NCBI GenBank assembly: GCA_030248225.1
Contig: JASANE010017563.1
Coordinates: 16,124-80,123 of the forward strand
DNA: 64,000 bases
From: Trileptium ribeirensis
Lineage: Eukaryota; Nematoda; Enoplea; Enoplida; Thoracostomopsidae
Reading direction: 5' to 3'
Shown here in pieces: positions 25,169-38,280 of the stretch. A program made the position numbers and the translations under genes. How positions within the stretch are numbered: the stretch's first letter is position 1; each line of letters begins with the position of its first letter. A model generated the notes under the pieces. The model did not search any database, was not told the origin of the DNA, and saw nothing but the letters and a program-made list of their open reading frames with translations.

Positions 25169-27290
25169 TAGGGATTGGATGGGATTTATTTATGACGGCT
25201 ATCGGAAGTTAAATTGGGACGGTATTCGTCACCGAAGTAGTGGCTTTCGAGGTGTGGCCAGTAGTATGCCGGCGAGAACTAAGTAGACACGTTCTTTTAG
25301 CGTGTGCCTGTTTTAGCAACGATCTGATTCGGCTTAGCGAGGCGGCGCGGATTAGCTCGATTCACTTTGAATAGACGTACGTGAGCACCAAAGCCGTAAA
25401 TGAAATATTTATTTAAAATGTTAAGATACAAATAAAGAACAGTTCTTTAATACCGCTATTGCTTAGGCGACATTTGCCACCGGTAATTTTGTTCCTTTAC
25501 CCCTCGATAACGTCTCCATTTTTAGCAAATTCTTTCCCGAAACAGCCATTCGATATTCTAGTTCTTTTGGCTCTGATTTATCTATTTCCTATTGGTTACG
25601 GTTTAGGTATCGGTAATTCTATTAATCCCATTTTGAGGTTTACACCGTTCGCCCCTGGACGGCTGACGAAGATGCGAGTATTTGACTACCACAACTTAGA
25701 TCTTTTAAATTATGCTAAGTACCGACATTATTTAATCGAATGCCCCCGGACGGCTGACATACAGCATTAAAATAGGTAATAACGATTAAGATTTGATTTA
25801 GCTGCTACTTTATTACAGTTCTTGTGAACTCATACAGTTGGCCCCCTGACGGCTGACCACTGCATGGTTATTTAATTTCCTGAACCTAATTTCTTAGATT
25901 TGCACTCATACAAGCCGTTGTATTAACTGTCCAGTTGAAGCTACTCAATAGTTATTAGCTAAGTAAGCAATTGCCAAGAAAATTATTTACACAGAACATG
26001 AACCATCTATAATCGTATAATTCTTTATGTGTATGAACAAGCCGGAACTAATAATATAAAACACCAGCGTAATTGTTCACGCTGTAAACAAGGTGCTCAG
26101 ATTCAGTTTTCGGGAGTAAAATCTCCATTCTAACTACGACCCGACTAAACAATAATTTCAAATGAAGCTAACTGTATGCTACCTAATTAAAGAAACGAGT
26201 AGTAGACCGCTGGCATCTTCCACTTCTTTGTGTTATATTTTATAATTTCCAAAGGGATAGGGATTGGTAGGGAATTTTGATTATGACGGCTATAGGAATT
26301 AAAAAGGGGACGGGATTCGTCACTGAAGTTGTGCTGTTCGAGGTGTGGCCAGTAGTAACCCGGTGGGACGTCTAGTATGGCGCGCGTCCTTCTTTTACGT
26401 GATCAGTATTGATGTCATATTTTGCGTTGCGACTCGATGCTTGCTCAGCTCGATCACTCTTGTTCAGATACTTGAACACAAAACGCGTGGCAAGTAACGT
26501 TTAATATAACAAGATAAAATATTAGGCACAATATTGAGCAATAGCACCCCGTGGTTATGGCGCACAGCACTATTCTTCAGTACTAACTTTTATAGAGCAC
26601 GCTTTAAAACACACACGATACTTTCACCTGCTCTAGATACTGTCACTACCCGAAGCTAATACCTCCGCTCTTTCGACCCTAGATCTTGTTAATTCAGACT
26701 AGGTTATCCGCTGACCTAGTACGCCTCTTGTAAGGTTTATACGACCGCCCCGACTGGCTAACGATGCATGTTTATCTGAGTATCTGAACCTAGACCTAGA
26801 TTTACGCTAACACGATCCTTATTTAGGGGTTAATGTTTGAGTGAACACCGGTTACTTTTACGTTACCTGTTACTCTACTAAAGCTCTTGTGAGTTCATAC
26901 AATCGTCCCACGAATGGCTGGCACGATTGCAGGGTTAAATACTTACCTTAACCTGAGCCTTAGATTTACGCTAATAAGTGCCGGTTATACTATGTTTGTA
27001 GTTGCCTCCGAATAGCTATCTGGCTACTTATGTGAACTAGATAGTAGTGATCGACGACTATCTAGTTTGAAGTTTTGCTCAATCCTTATGCCCCGAATGG
27101 TTGACCAACTTGCTGGTAATTACGTATGGAGTTCTGGAAGATTTTTGCCGTTCCCCTTACTCGCCCGGTCTTCTCAAGAATAACACTACTTGCTGAGTCG
27201 CCCCCGAGTGGCTGACAGACCCAAAAAGCAATGCTACTATCCCCGGACCCGTCTGTTTTACTGGGCCTGGCTTTTCTCATTCGACACTAG
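25169..27290. repeat. Degenerate direct duplication, two copies about 1.1 kb apart
   Basis: TAGGGATTGG, TTATGACGGCTAT-GGAA, GGGACGG-ATTCGTCAC and CGAGGTGTGGCCAGTAGTA recur at 25169-25280 and 26258-26365, followed by further weak similarity. A motif of the form CCCC(G/T)GA-GGCTGAC occurs seven times (near 25651, 25741, 25841, 26745, 26907, 27090, 27199). The pair could be old LTRs or a local duplication. No gene lies between them. Confidence 0.6.
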
Positions 27291-28213
27291 GGGCCGAAAT
27301 GTTTACGTATTATTAACTACTATAGTTGATATGGTGTCACTCCTAATATCTAAACATTATAGGTCTTAAGTTTTTAAATGGGAAAAACTAGTATGTGTGC
27401 GATTATCGACCTTGTCCGTGCCACGTTTCTACCAAAAACGTTAGCCAACATCCCCAATGGTGGCCAGTGGGAACTGGTGGAAGTAAAGAGCGAGTTGGAT
27501 AGGGATCCAAAATATAAGTTCAAGTACGGAAGGTGCCACCAAAGGGATGGACCGGTCTACCAGTGGTCAGAGACACCCTTTATCACTGGTTAGAATTGCG
27601 CGAGTTCAGAGACGAGTAGACGTGTCGTTGCATCGCTCAAAGTAGTTGAAGCTAGGTTTAACTTGTGTTGAAGATATGTCGCAGCCGTTAATTTCAAAAC
27701 TAAACTGAATTACAAAATAAGTTGGCCGTGTGAATGCATTTAACCATAAACTAAATATTTAAGTTATTTGAAATTAGAAACAGTCGAATCATAGCACATC
27801 GCTGAATAGCCTGCCGTTATATCAAGCAGGTTACGTATATCATATCGCTGTTGTATTGAATAACTAACTTAATTACAGTAAAACTAACGTATGCCGCTCT
27901 TGCAGTATCATGGAGTATAACCGCTAAGCTAATAATTGCTAAGGCTACCCATACACCGGCAACAGCAAATATTTTATTATATGTTTCCCTACTCGAAAAT
28001 TGTATTTCTGCTGCAGCAGTAATCCTAGACGATTTGAATTTGCATAAATAACGAATTTTGTATATAACTTCAAAATAAAAGTCCATTTATGGAAATAGAG
28101 AGTGGTGAGATGAATAACCACAAAAAAAACAAAAGCGGGAAGAACAAAGAGAAAGCGGCGCGGAACAACAAATAAAAAGCGAGCGTAGCGCTGGGCAGCC
28201 AGCGCACTATTAT

Positions 28214-28239
28214 TATAATAATAATATATTATTATTATA
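28214..28239. repeat. Perfect 26-bp AT palindrome
   Basis: The half-site TATAATAATAATA is followed directly by its reverse complement, within a longer ATT/AAT tract. It is most simply read as a cruciform-prone microsatellite. Confidence 0.85.
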
Positions 28240-28744
28240 ATACTTACATAGGGTATATATAACTACGGCAACAAGTATCGCGCATGCGCTATGGATGGAG
28301 GCGCGGGACCTTAGAGGTAAGTTTTATAGGAATAAAAGCTAAAGGATAAAAACGTTTTACCGTGACCTGCTTTTGTGCACTCGGCACCCTTCAGCTACGA
28401 TCTAACGAAAACCACCTCTGATGTGCATTTTTAAATATTGCTTTGAAATGGCGATGTCGAGTGACCAAATCTCAGACAACACCACGAGAGCATACTCAAG
28501 TAGCCGGACCTGGTGAAACATCCGTAATGAAAATTTTACACTAAAGTTTAGGGTCCGTTAAGTTAGTGTAACATTTCGCTACCTTACAAGCTTAGAATTT
28601 GAAGCGGAAAACGGTATGACCCTGGTTTGTTAATTTTACTCCGTTAAATGATTTTACAATGGAGCGTTCGAGTATGCTCGTCCACGAATCGTTTGAGAGC
28701 AATTTTCTTTAAGATTTTTGAGCGAAACGTTGTTATTTTCTGTC

Positions 28745-28960
28745 TGGGAGCAAAAAAAGTCGATGTCCGTTCGTCTGTCCGTCCGTTAGTCTTTCATGGA
28801 TCTCAAGAACCACTGAACCTATTTCAAAAAACTTTTTTTGTTTGAAAGCTTATCATGTGAGGATGTGCATCTGATATTTTAGAAGTTTGGCAACTTGCCA
28901 ATTTTATCATGAATTAAGCTAATTAGCTAATTAACACCCTAATTAAGCTCATAACAGCTT
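28745..28960 (-). repeat. Dispersed repeat copy B (inverted)
   Basis: GTCCGTTCGTCTGTCCGTCC, then GGATCTCAAGAACCACTGAA and TTAGCTAATTAGCTAATTAA form the reverse complement of the 5140-5385 repeat, with moderate divergence. Confidence 0.65.
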
Positions 28961-30120
28961 AATTATTGGTCGTAGAGTCGTTTTAACGGCATATACCCTG
29001 TGGTTTTCAGGTATGGCGAGTAGCAACTCTTACATTTTTTAATTATGCGTTTCCAAGCCTACATGTTCAGAATTCTTCGGTATGGGATGGGTAGCATGTG
29101 TAATATTATGCTTTAACCTACAAATTTCAGCATCTATTACATATTTGCTCTGTGGAACATTACTAAATTACAACATTCCTGATATTTTGGATTGGATTTA
29201 AAGTGACGGTATGCTGTGCTTCGATTGCCATTCATCACCATGCTGTATAAGCCACGTGACTTCCTTTGTCTTACTTTTCGTTCGAACGGAATAAAACTAT
29301 TCTTTCATTTACTCATTGTTGTCTAGGTAATAAAATATTCCCAAGACATTGGGTACGTTCATATTACTAATGCCGTCGCTCCGCTCAAAAAATGTAGTTC
29401 CACTACGACTGGTATTCAGCTATAAAGTGTTCGCGTAAACCAGTTTACAGCTTTAAATTATCGTAATTTGTAAAAGTTTTGACCATTTTTGAAAATTTCA
29501 AAATCATTAGAACGATGCAATCCACCATCGTTGTGTATGTAGGTAAAATCGTTATAGATTATTCCAGGGTGAACTGTATTAGTTTGAATGCTTCAAGCTC
29601 TCTCCTAGCGCGACAAAGCGGCCAGGGCTAAGATACGGATATAGGCTGGGTTTGTACGTAAAAAACTACAAATCGGTAGAAATTCCAGAGGTTAAATAGG
29701 TGGTTCGGAAATTCCAATGACGTAATGCTCAGCCCATTTGCTGGTGGTAAAACTAAACAAAAATATTCGTGCTTTACCTTTAAAGATCGCAAAATTACCA
29801 TAGAGGTTCGTAGGATTGCACCAGAACACTAAAACTACTAGATATGTACAAGTCGTCTAAAATAAACAAAAGTAAATAGGTTAAACGTAAGCGCCCACGA
29901 ATAGATTAGAGCAAAATTTCGAATTGCCATTTAAACAATAACCCAAGTTCGGACTGGCAAGCGTGTGTTGGCCTTGCCACACTTGGTATTTCCTTGAAAT
30001 TAAAACACAACAGTTAGTGAACAGCACCAAGGAGACGTATATAAGCAACATTCCGTAGATTAAAAACCAGCAGATACGAACACAAATTAGCGGTGACTTG
30101 CATTTGAAATTGGGTGTTGA

Positions 30121-30475
30121 ACCATAACCGCCAAGCCCCTAAGCGTATAATTTACCTCGGCCTGCGCATTGGACAACCCCTAGGCGAAGCTTTCGGTAGC
30201 TATGTCCCACCCTAGAGCATGTAAACTATCACAGACTTCGAACGATAAAGCAGCCCATGGTACGACGGCCTAAAGCCAACGGGTGGTAAAATGGTGCCGG
30301 AAAGGCAGAAAGACCAAACTCACCCAGAGGTTCCCGTTTAGGAGATGAGCTGCCCTTTTTCTTGTCTGCCATAACCACTCTGCCAGGTCTTACTCTGCCT
30401 GGCAATCCGCCACCTCGGCAGGGATCCAGAAAAACGACGCGGGCAACCTCCTGGGAAGTCACTCTACAATTTTTA
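30121..30475. other. GC-rich island of unknown origin
   Basis: This block is clearly GC-richer than its surroundings and shares CTCGGCCTGCGCA with the block at 35420-35760. The motif AAAACGACGCGGGCAACCTC then CTGGGAAGTCAC resembles ends of non-LTR elements, but no RT is present. It ends in a TATA/TGTG microsatellite at 30478-30535. Confidence 0.35.
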
Positions 30476-31665
30476 ACTATATACATATATAAATGTGTGT
30501 ATGGACATGTATGTAATGTATATAAGTGTGTGTCTCTTGCTCATAGGATCTTGAGCTATATATAATAAGAAATCCTGAAATCGGAAGTCGTCTGGTAGAA
30601 AACTGTTCACCAAATCGGAAAATCGCGAAGTATACGGCACAGAGTATAGACCCGTACAATAACCGTAGAATGAGAAAAACCATAGTAGCAAGAAATATAG
30701 GAAACATAACTCCACACGTCGTATGATACGTACAAGAAAACCATACATAACAATAATACGCAAAAAAAGGAAAAAACGTCAGATCCGTCACTGTTCGTTA
30801 ACAACACATAGCCTTACTCTCAGCCAACAATGTAGCTACCGTACATTGCAGTCTGTCAATAGCTAAGTAAATTTATTTATTAAAAGCAAAATTATACATA
30901 TATTTTTTTGAAAAAATCTTGCAAAAAAATTTTTTGGGTATGGAATAGCGGTAATTTAGTCTGAATATAGTAGATTTTTAAGTAGAGAAGGGGTTAATAG
31001 AATCATGTTACATAATTTTAGATATTTGAGGTCCCAATTAGTTAAATAACAATAAATTTTATGTTTTTATGTTGGTTTTAAAAGTGAAAATATTCCAAGC
31101 AGTACAATTATTCAGTTTTGGAATAATAGTGAAAGCTGTACTCTCATAGCCTGAGGAAAGTATGAAATACACCACAGAGATGAGTAAAATTTAACCAAAC
31201 CAAGGAAAGTTGGTGACTTTTAATAAATTCGGTATTTAAATAAAAATAATGAATTTTGTTAAGTTTTGGTTTGAGCTAGTTTTAAAGGTAATATATCTAA
31301 AATGAGAAAGAAATGAGAGATTCTATGTGAAATTTGGGTATTTATCTCCTTCCCGAAGATGATATAGAACTCACTCCCCTCGGAGTGTAAACATCCTCCC
31401 TGGAGAAAAATGTAAAAATTGTTATAACTTTAGTAATAAAGTTTCAATCAGCGGAATGATGTCCCTAGGGAGGAAAAAGACAAAATTGAACCTACCCAAA
31501 AGTTGACAGTATTACTAAATTTATTGATATTATTTTTATAATTACCTATGTGTGAAGTAGTCCCTACCTAAGCGCCACTATATATATTACGATTCCGAAT
31601 ATTCCACTTCGATTCAAGCAAAACTAAGCACTGAGTTTCGTAAAAGTGTCTGAGCCACACTCCGG

Positions 31666-31790
31666 AAAGCCAAGTAGAGGTGTTTCCTTTAAACAATGAC
31701 AATATTGGAAAGCCGAGTATAGGCCTTTCCTCTAAGCAATAATATTTTGGAAAGCCGAGTATAGGTCTTTCCTTTATGCTCGAATTATAT
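31666..31790. repeat. Tandem repeat, about 42-bp unit, three copies
   Basis: GGAAAGCC(A/G)AGTA(G/T)AGG followed by (C/T)TTTCCT and an AT-rich spacer repeats three times. An open frame across it on the minus strand is repeat-derived and not supported as a gene. Confidence 0.85.
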
Positions 31791-32620
31791 GCCAATGAAC
31801 CCCAACTCCAAATAAATTGCCTCAAAAGCGGAATTGTTTGGGCTTTCATAAATTAAATCAGAAAAGTAAACCGTAAATCAGCAAATCCATGCATCAAACT
31901 CTTTTCGGCACTTTAGATAAAATTGGCAATCCTCGAATAGTCAAACGCATAACTTCGTTGCAGCTAATATCGCGTAGTGCCAAAAGGCATTAGCTAGCTG
32001 ATCGTTTCCAATTAAAAATCAACAATACTAAAAAAACAACATTATATGTGTAACCGCAACACTAAATTGTTACTGCCGACTTCTCATGCTGCCGTAACAA
32101 CGCAAACTAAAATGAAAACTAAAATTAAATGTAAGCATAAGTTAGCTAAGCTTAGGAATGAACGAAAATTATGCATATTAAGTTAAGGTAGGAAAATACA
32201 ATTTTAGAAAGTAAAATTAAAAGTTTTGAAAGGTAAGTTGTTAGGAAGCGGTAAGTAAAATTGTGAAAAACCCGAATTTTAAGGGTTTGGGAACCCGGTA
32301 TCCTACTGGACTCCGATAGTTTGTTTCCTTATTTTTTGAAAATCTGGCATAATGTATACTAGCTATGTAATTTATAATATGCCTAAAGTTTATTTACTAT
32401 TGAATATGTTCAATAGTTGAATACGTAGTTCCATATGAATTACATAGTATATAGTTAATATTAGTATTAACACTGTTAATAGCAGTTTTGCAGTATGATA
32501 GGCAAATCTTTACCGCTGTGTAACATGTTATCTTGCTTTTGCTCATAATTCAAGTCACTGACTTAATTACGGTGTCATGATATGGGAATTTTTGCCAATA
32601 AATTCTTCTCCTTCTAACCG

Positions 32621-32752
32621 TAATATATTAGAAGCCAAACAGTATAATTCATACACAATATATAAGAAGCCAAACAATTTAATTCGTAGCACAATATATT
32701 AACAGCCAAATGATAAATCCACAACATGTTAACAGTCAAACGATATATATTC
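32621..32752. repeat. AT-rich tandem repeat, about 45-bp unit
   Basis: AATATAT(T)A-GAAGCCAAACA and AACAGCCAAA/AACAGTCAAA recur three to four times. A second small repeat, (A)TAATATATACACGTC, occurs twice at 33545-33592. Confidence 0.7.
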
Positions 32753-35700
32753 ATGATATGGCCTTAATGTGTCACCACTTATATCGGATATTGTTTATTT
32801 GTAACACTAAAACAAATTACTAATTCTACACAAATTAAACAAATAGACGCTGAACCGCAGTCACCGTGATTGCACAGCTTCTGAGGCCGACTGAGGCCCT
32901 GATTTAACTGCTCAACCGCTTAAATAGCTTTTTAAACCCGATTTCTTGGAACTCAAAAGACATTTATTTCAGAAATTTCCCCAACCCGTTAATTTTTAAT
33001 ATAATTGCTGAAAACCGGGTTGTCAATTCTTAGAATTGTAAAATTCCATCGCTAACATAAGTTTTAGTTTTTGCATTAGAGGAACCCTTTTTATGCAATT
33101 CTCGGAATGCTTAATTCGAAACAAATTTTAAGATTTTCAAGAAAATTCAGCAGAAATACACTTACATATATGCTAATGTAAGTGTAATAGTGAAGGCATC
33201 CAGGGGCTACACTCAAATCCGATAAGTAACCACGCTGTACTCCTGGAACACGAATTTTAACATTTTATATTATTTTAAACTCTCCTAAAGTTATAATTTT
33301 CAAGAATAAAAAAATTCTTATTAGCAGAATTGGCCGAGGGGATGAGATCCATAACTCCTTAACGGGTGGGCCAATTGTGCCTTAATTTAGTATGAATAAT
33401 GTACAACGTGCCCTGGGGTATTTGGCGCCAAAGTCCGCCTATGCTCCAACCACCCCTCTGTCCGGATTTGTATGATTTTGCTGTAGATACAATATGCTCA
33501 TAACTTTCCTGTCTTCAAAACAACTTTATACACACGGCACAAAATATAATATATACACGTCGGCATAAAATGTAATATATACACGTCACATCATTATTAT
33601 ACATATTTTCAATATCATACTAATACAATTCTTACAAACACAAACAGTAAATAAATTCACACGGGTTTGTATAATATATGCTGTGTGCTACAATACACAC
33701 GGGTAAACAACACGTTTTACAAACATAACACATTGTACACAAAAATACCGCGACTATATTTACGTTCCCACTACATTTTATAAAAAAATACAAATTCGCT
33801 CATGTGAAGTGAAGTTAAGGGCTTCGGCCCGTCGTCTTTGGGATTCACGACTTAATACGTCCTCCGGCTTCACATACGGTAATTTGTTCTCAACGCATTG
33901 TTACATTACCGCCTCCGTCACATAAAAATTTGTCGCCAAATTTTCCTAATTCTGTCAATATACCATTATCCACATTGCAAACAAAAATCAATAAAATGAA
34001 ACCATTCACTCAAAATTCAATTGCTAACAAATCAATCAAAGCAACCATTCATTATACGGCAATTATTTATGTCAGTCAGGGTCTTCTTTTTAACGGAATA
34101 GGTTTTTAACTATTGTCTATAGTCCATCGCGTTGAAACCAATGAACCATAATAAGCACTATAAACCAACCCTGCCATGCTGCACCTTAATAATCCGGAAT
34201 CACGCCAGTCGTTTCTTATAAAAGTTTTACCTTCCGCATAAAAATACCGTGGCCACACTATATGCACGTAGTAATTGATCAAGCCACCACGAATATGAGT
34301 TTATCGGAATATTATGCGGTGTAGATACGGGCCTGTTTACTCATGACATGAAGAAAGGTAATCCATTTCATTAACAATCGTGATTCCAAACGCTAGACTT
34401 TTCGACGGAAGGTAGTCACCATTCACAGACAACAATCGTTTGTACGCAATGCAACAACATCAATATTTGTTCGCATTTGGGTTTCACAACGTTATACCAT
34501 AAAGCATACAAATAAATATATGATTACCTTACGTACGAATTTGCAACAGTATCTTTACGAAACACATTTTATACAGTACATTCCCATTCATCTACAGTCC
34601 GCAACAAAATTTTCTGTCTGCGGCTTCGCAAAAAGTGACCTGGACTTTAAATAATTTTTTATATTGACGGAAATACCATGTATCATGTTCTGTGACCACT
34701 TACAATTTAAGTTTCGGTTGTCAAAACAAATGTTTGATTTTACATGTTGTTGAAATATGCATATATAGCCGAAAAAACCCACAAATATATAATACCTTTT
34801 TGAATCTAGTAAACGAAAATCTTTTTCAAACAGTGTAAAAAAATTTACACTCTGAAGAATTCTTGTATGTGGATATATTATAGGGACACGGCAGTGTCAC
34901 TATCATATGTTTTGTGCCAATACTGGTGCATTTTTAACAAACATGTTTGGATTTTTTAAAACACATATGGTTTATGTCCTTTAGAAGTATTATTTTTAAG
35001 ATGCGCGGTTTGGTCAGTTTTGGAAATAGCCCATGTTGACTGATTATTTTTATTATTTCGACCGAGAGGACACATGGTTTACTGCTCGAACAGAGCGCAT
35101 TAAGTTAAGGGAAACTTTGAGAACACTTTTTGAATGAATAGAGGTTTGTTTGGGACGTCGAGTCAAATTCCACAAACATACTTTGGTAAATGGAATAGGG
35201 ATGTGCATGTCGACATTTCGTTCCGTATTCGTTTCTCAACTTGTTTATAATTTTCATTTTCATGGATAACAGCAAAGAAAGACTGTTGTTTGTTTATATT
35301 ACTAAATAAATTCGACATAGCTACTTGAATGGCTTCCAGGTATCTTCGGCAGTAGCTAGATGTTGTTATAATCTGTGCATATTACAGCGTTGAACACTGT
35401 ATATTCGTACTCAAAATCCAAAATCCCAGGGTCAGCCGAGGACCTTGGGGTAAGTCTTCGGCCTGCGCAGGGTGAATCATCCGGCTAGCGGGGGGAGGGT
35501 GCCTCTTTCTAAACCATTTCCGCTGAGCCAGGAGCTTAGCCAAGGAGGAGGGACGAGGTCGCGCCCACCCGTGCAACCAAGCGCGCCATCAGTGCGGGAT
35601 GACAAAAAGCGAAGTGCGCGTAACACCTACGCTAAATCAGGTTACGCTCTGCTCCGCCTAGCAAATCCTGTGTCCCCAATTCCCAATGCGGAATGTTATG

Positions 35701-36300
35701 GCTACGCCTCTGCGCTCTGTTCCTTTGGGCTCCTCCGATAACAAGTTACGACCGGCTCTCAGTCTCCGAATAAAAAACTTTACGAATCGTATCACATACC
35801 ACAGAGAAGAAACGTAAACCGCCAAATGAACTATATATGTATAGCCGATCCGATGAAATTTCGGCTGTTCTTATATTTTTGCAGAATACTTTGTTATACG
35901 TCACTTGTTTCAATTATGTATGTTATGTTTGTTGTCCTAGAAATGTGCTCTTAAAAGTCTACCTCAACTTTGCCAGATATACTAGGCCGTATTGAGCTCG
36001 CCTGTTCACACATGCCGAACTCGGTTCTACCGCTAAGCCGAGCTTAGAGCCCAAATTTTTACCTGTATTATATATCGTATTTTAAGCTATTTGATGATAA
36101 CACTAACAGATTGGTGTCAATGTTAAATGACCAAATTTCATGATCATATTTTTGACCCTAATTTAACCCTGAATCTAAAGAGTGTCTTATTACCTTGTAG
36201 AAGGAGTAATACAAGGTAACAATGCTACTATGTAACATGTAAAATGCATATGTTGATTAATGTAAAATTTTGGAAACAAGTGTTTCGAAACACGTTTTAA
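32753..36300. other. AT-rich intergenic sequence up to the LTR edge
   Basis: No gene is supported. It contains an 8-bp inverted repeat (ATGTGAAG 33802-33809 / CTTCACAT 33868-33875) enclosing a GC-rich 58-nt loop. It also contains a GC-rich block at 35420-35760 that shares CGGCCTGCGCA with the 30.1-kb island. The right edge TTTTAA at 36295-36300 is the genomic flank of the LTR retroelement. Confidence 0.5.
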
Positions 36301-38200
36301 TGTAATAACGGTGACGCAGCTGCATGGCGCAACTTCCTAACACCATGCCCATACGACCCCGGCTATCATAACCTCAAGGGCGGACCCTAAGTTTTCTATT
36401 TTAGCCACTTTTCTTGGTCAGACCCAAGAAGTTACGGAGCTTAGCAGGCCGCAGGCGCGCTTCACGGGGTGTGTTCGGACCCCGCCCGATTGGTTGCGCA
36501 CGTGTCTAGTATCTGGGTATGATTGCTGAGGTCCCCCAGGGAGGTTGACACCGAAACCTGCTCACAGGCCATAATGTCAAACCGATATTCCCTGTCCTAA
36601 TCTAATGGAAGTTGATTTGCTTAGCGAATTCGCAATGAAACGCGTGGTAATTTGAGCTTTGCTATGTGAATTTTGAACTCTGTCGAGTTATCCCTAGCAG
36701 AACACTTGGTTTGTTGTAACCGTATGGCCCCCACAGGGTTCCGACATGCCCTGAAAGGTTAACGTCGGACTACCTAGTTCACCTCTGAATAGTCTGATTG
36801 TGTTAATTACCTATAGATTATGTTTTCCTAGTAAAATTTGTCTTTATCCGTGTGTACTAATTTCACAAATGAGATCGGTAAGTAATCTTTCATGGACCAC
36901 TCTCGCTGTAGTACCGTTACGCAAACCGATCAATATTGGCGGCGGACCGCTCGTGTCAGGGCTTGGGGTATTTTCGTCCGCAAGCCATGGCACGAAGGGT
37001 CAGCCCGTCCGTCTGGACATCCTTATCACGCTAAGATTCCAATAACACGGACACGTCAATTGATTTTCAAGGATTTATTCGCAAATGATGTACAAACTCA
37101 ATTAATAATGGGCATCAGGTAAAGTACACATGTAATTTATAAATGATGACAATGATACGTTACCCGTCCGAGTATTCGTCCCCGTGTCTAATGCGAAGGA
37201 GAAGGGAGCGGCGCGAGCGAAGGCGTTCCCGGCAAGGCCGGACCAGAATCTATATACCCGCAACGTTCCACGTCGAACGTTAACTAAGTCAGCTGTCGCT
37301 CGGGTTGTGCGTCTGGCGTGCTTCGAAGTTCGCTCTCAACAACGCGCGGCAATGCATACAATTCGAGCTATGCGGGGAAGGGGTATAGCAGTGACCGGGC
37401 ATGAATTTGGGTACGGGGAAAGCAGGGGCCTACAGTACAAGATAAAACTTAATCAAGTTAACAAAATCGACTATGGTACAAGGCATAACATTGTCCAGGC
37501 AAAACATAACTTATAAATGTCAGTAAGCAAAGACTATCAATCCCGGTTTAACCAACGAGTCGCCTACATCTCAGTCCGAAGATAAAACGCGGTCCACGTG
37601 CATCTCTCGTCCTACGCTGGCGGCCTAGCGTCCCTATCAGGTCACTGGTGCATTCCGTTCTGCAGCCAGGCTTTTCTCTAATCCTCCTATAGCCGATATC
37701 TCCGAAATTTGAGAAGTCCAGCCGGGAATTCGGTGCCCGGAGTCCTACTAGTCTATAACCGGTAGACCGGTGATGTCGCGGCCGATTTTGGTGGCGGAGT
37801 ATCACTTGAACTACGCTATGTCGGTGGAGGAACAGAGTTTTACTCATTTGAACGGTCGCCCTTGGTCATTGTGTTGACAGCCTAAGTAGTTGGGGTAAGG
37901 GCGGCTGTCGCCTCTAGCGATTTCCTAAACGACCGAGGCCGTAATTTCAACCATTCTGACGGACTGCCGTGTTCGTCCTACAACTGGGACTCGTTTCGCT
38001 TGGGGATTTTTCTTTTGGGGCTGTTTTGGGTTGGTGCCGTTTCCTTTTCTTGGTTTTTTCTTTTGGTTTCTTTCGTTTCTGTTGTTTCTGCTGTTCCTTT
38101 TGTTTCCGTTGTTTCCTTTATTTCTGTTGTTTCCTTTTGTTGCTGTTGTTTCCTTTGTTTTGCAGTCCTCTCTCTATCGAGCTCATCCTATTGCCTTACT

Positions 38201-38280
38201 ACACTGTACATATCGAAATTGTACAGTGTCTCGACTGCACTATCGAAATTGTGCAGTCGAGTTATCACCCAAAATTTTAA
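38201..38280. repeat. Twin perfect hairpins with the same loop (3' LTR)
   Basis: ACACTGTACA pairs with TGTACAGTGT across loop TATCGAAAT (38201-38229). CTCGACTGCAC pairs with GTGCAGTCGAG across loop TATCGAAATT (38230-38261). A third small hairpin, ACTCGA-tag-TCGAGT, follows near 38295. The 5' LTR copy at 62686-62746 is identical. Confidence 0.9.

Larger units (their letters stand above)
27291..30120. other. No gene recognised; minor repeats
   Basis: Short frames only: 27378-27593 (+, 71 codons, contains DRDPKYKFKYGR) and 27817-28086 (-, 89 codons, one hydrophobic helix VAGVWVALAIISLAVIL). Neither shows a family, a start context or splice partners. A perfect AT palindrome is at 28214-28239, and the inverse copy of the 5140-5385 repeat is at 28745-28960. 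Confidence 0.5.

Noticed and set aside
27817..28086. 89-codon minus frame with one hydrophobic helix
   Set aside because: No homology, no splice partners and AT-rich context. A single hydrophobic run is weak evidence.
31568..31849. 93-codon minus frame
   Set aside because: It is made largely of a three-copy 42-bp tandem repeat, with no family.
36400..36580. 5S rRNA-like look (AGCTTAGCAGG and TAGTATCTGGGTATGATT)
   Set aside because: The A-box-like and C-box-like pieces are about 60 bases apart instead of about 30, and the flanking stems do not match a 5S fold.
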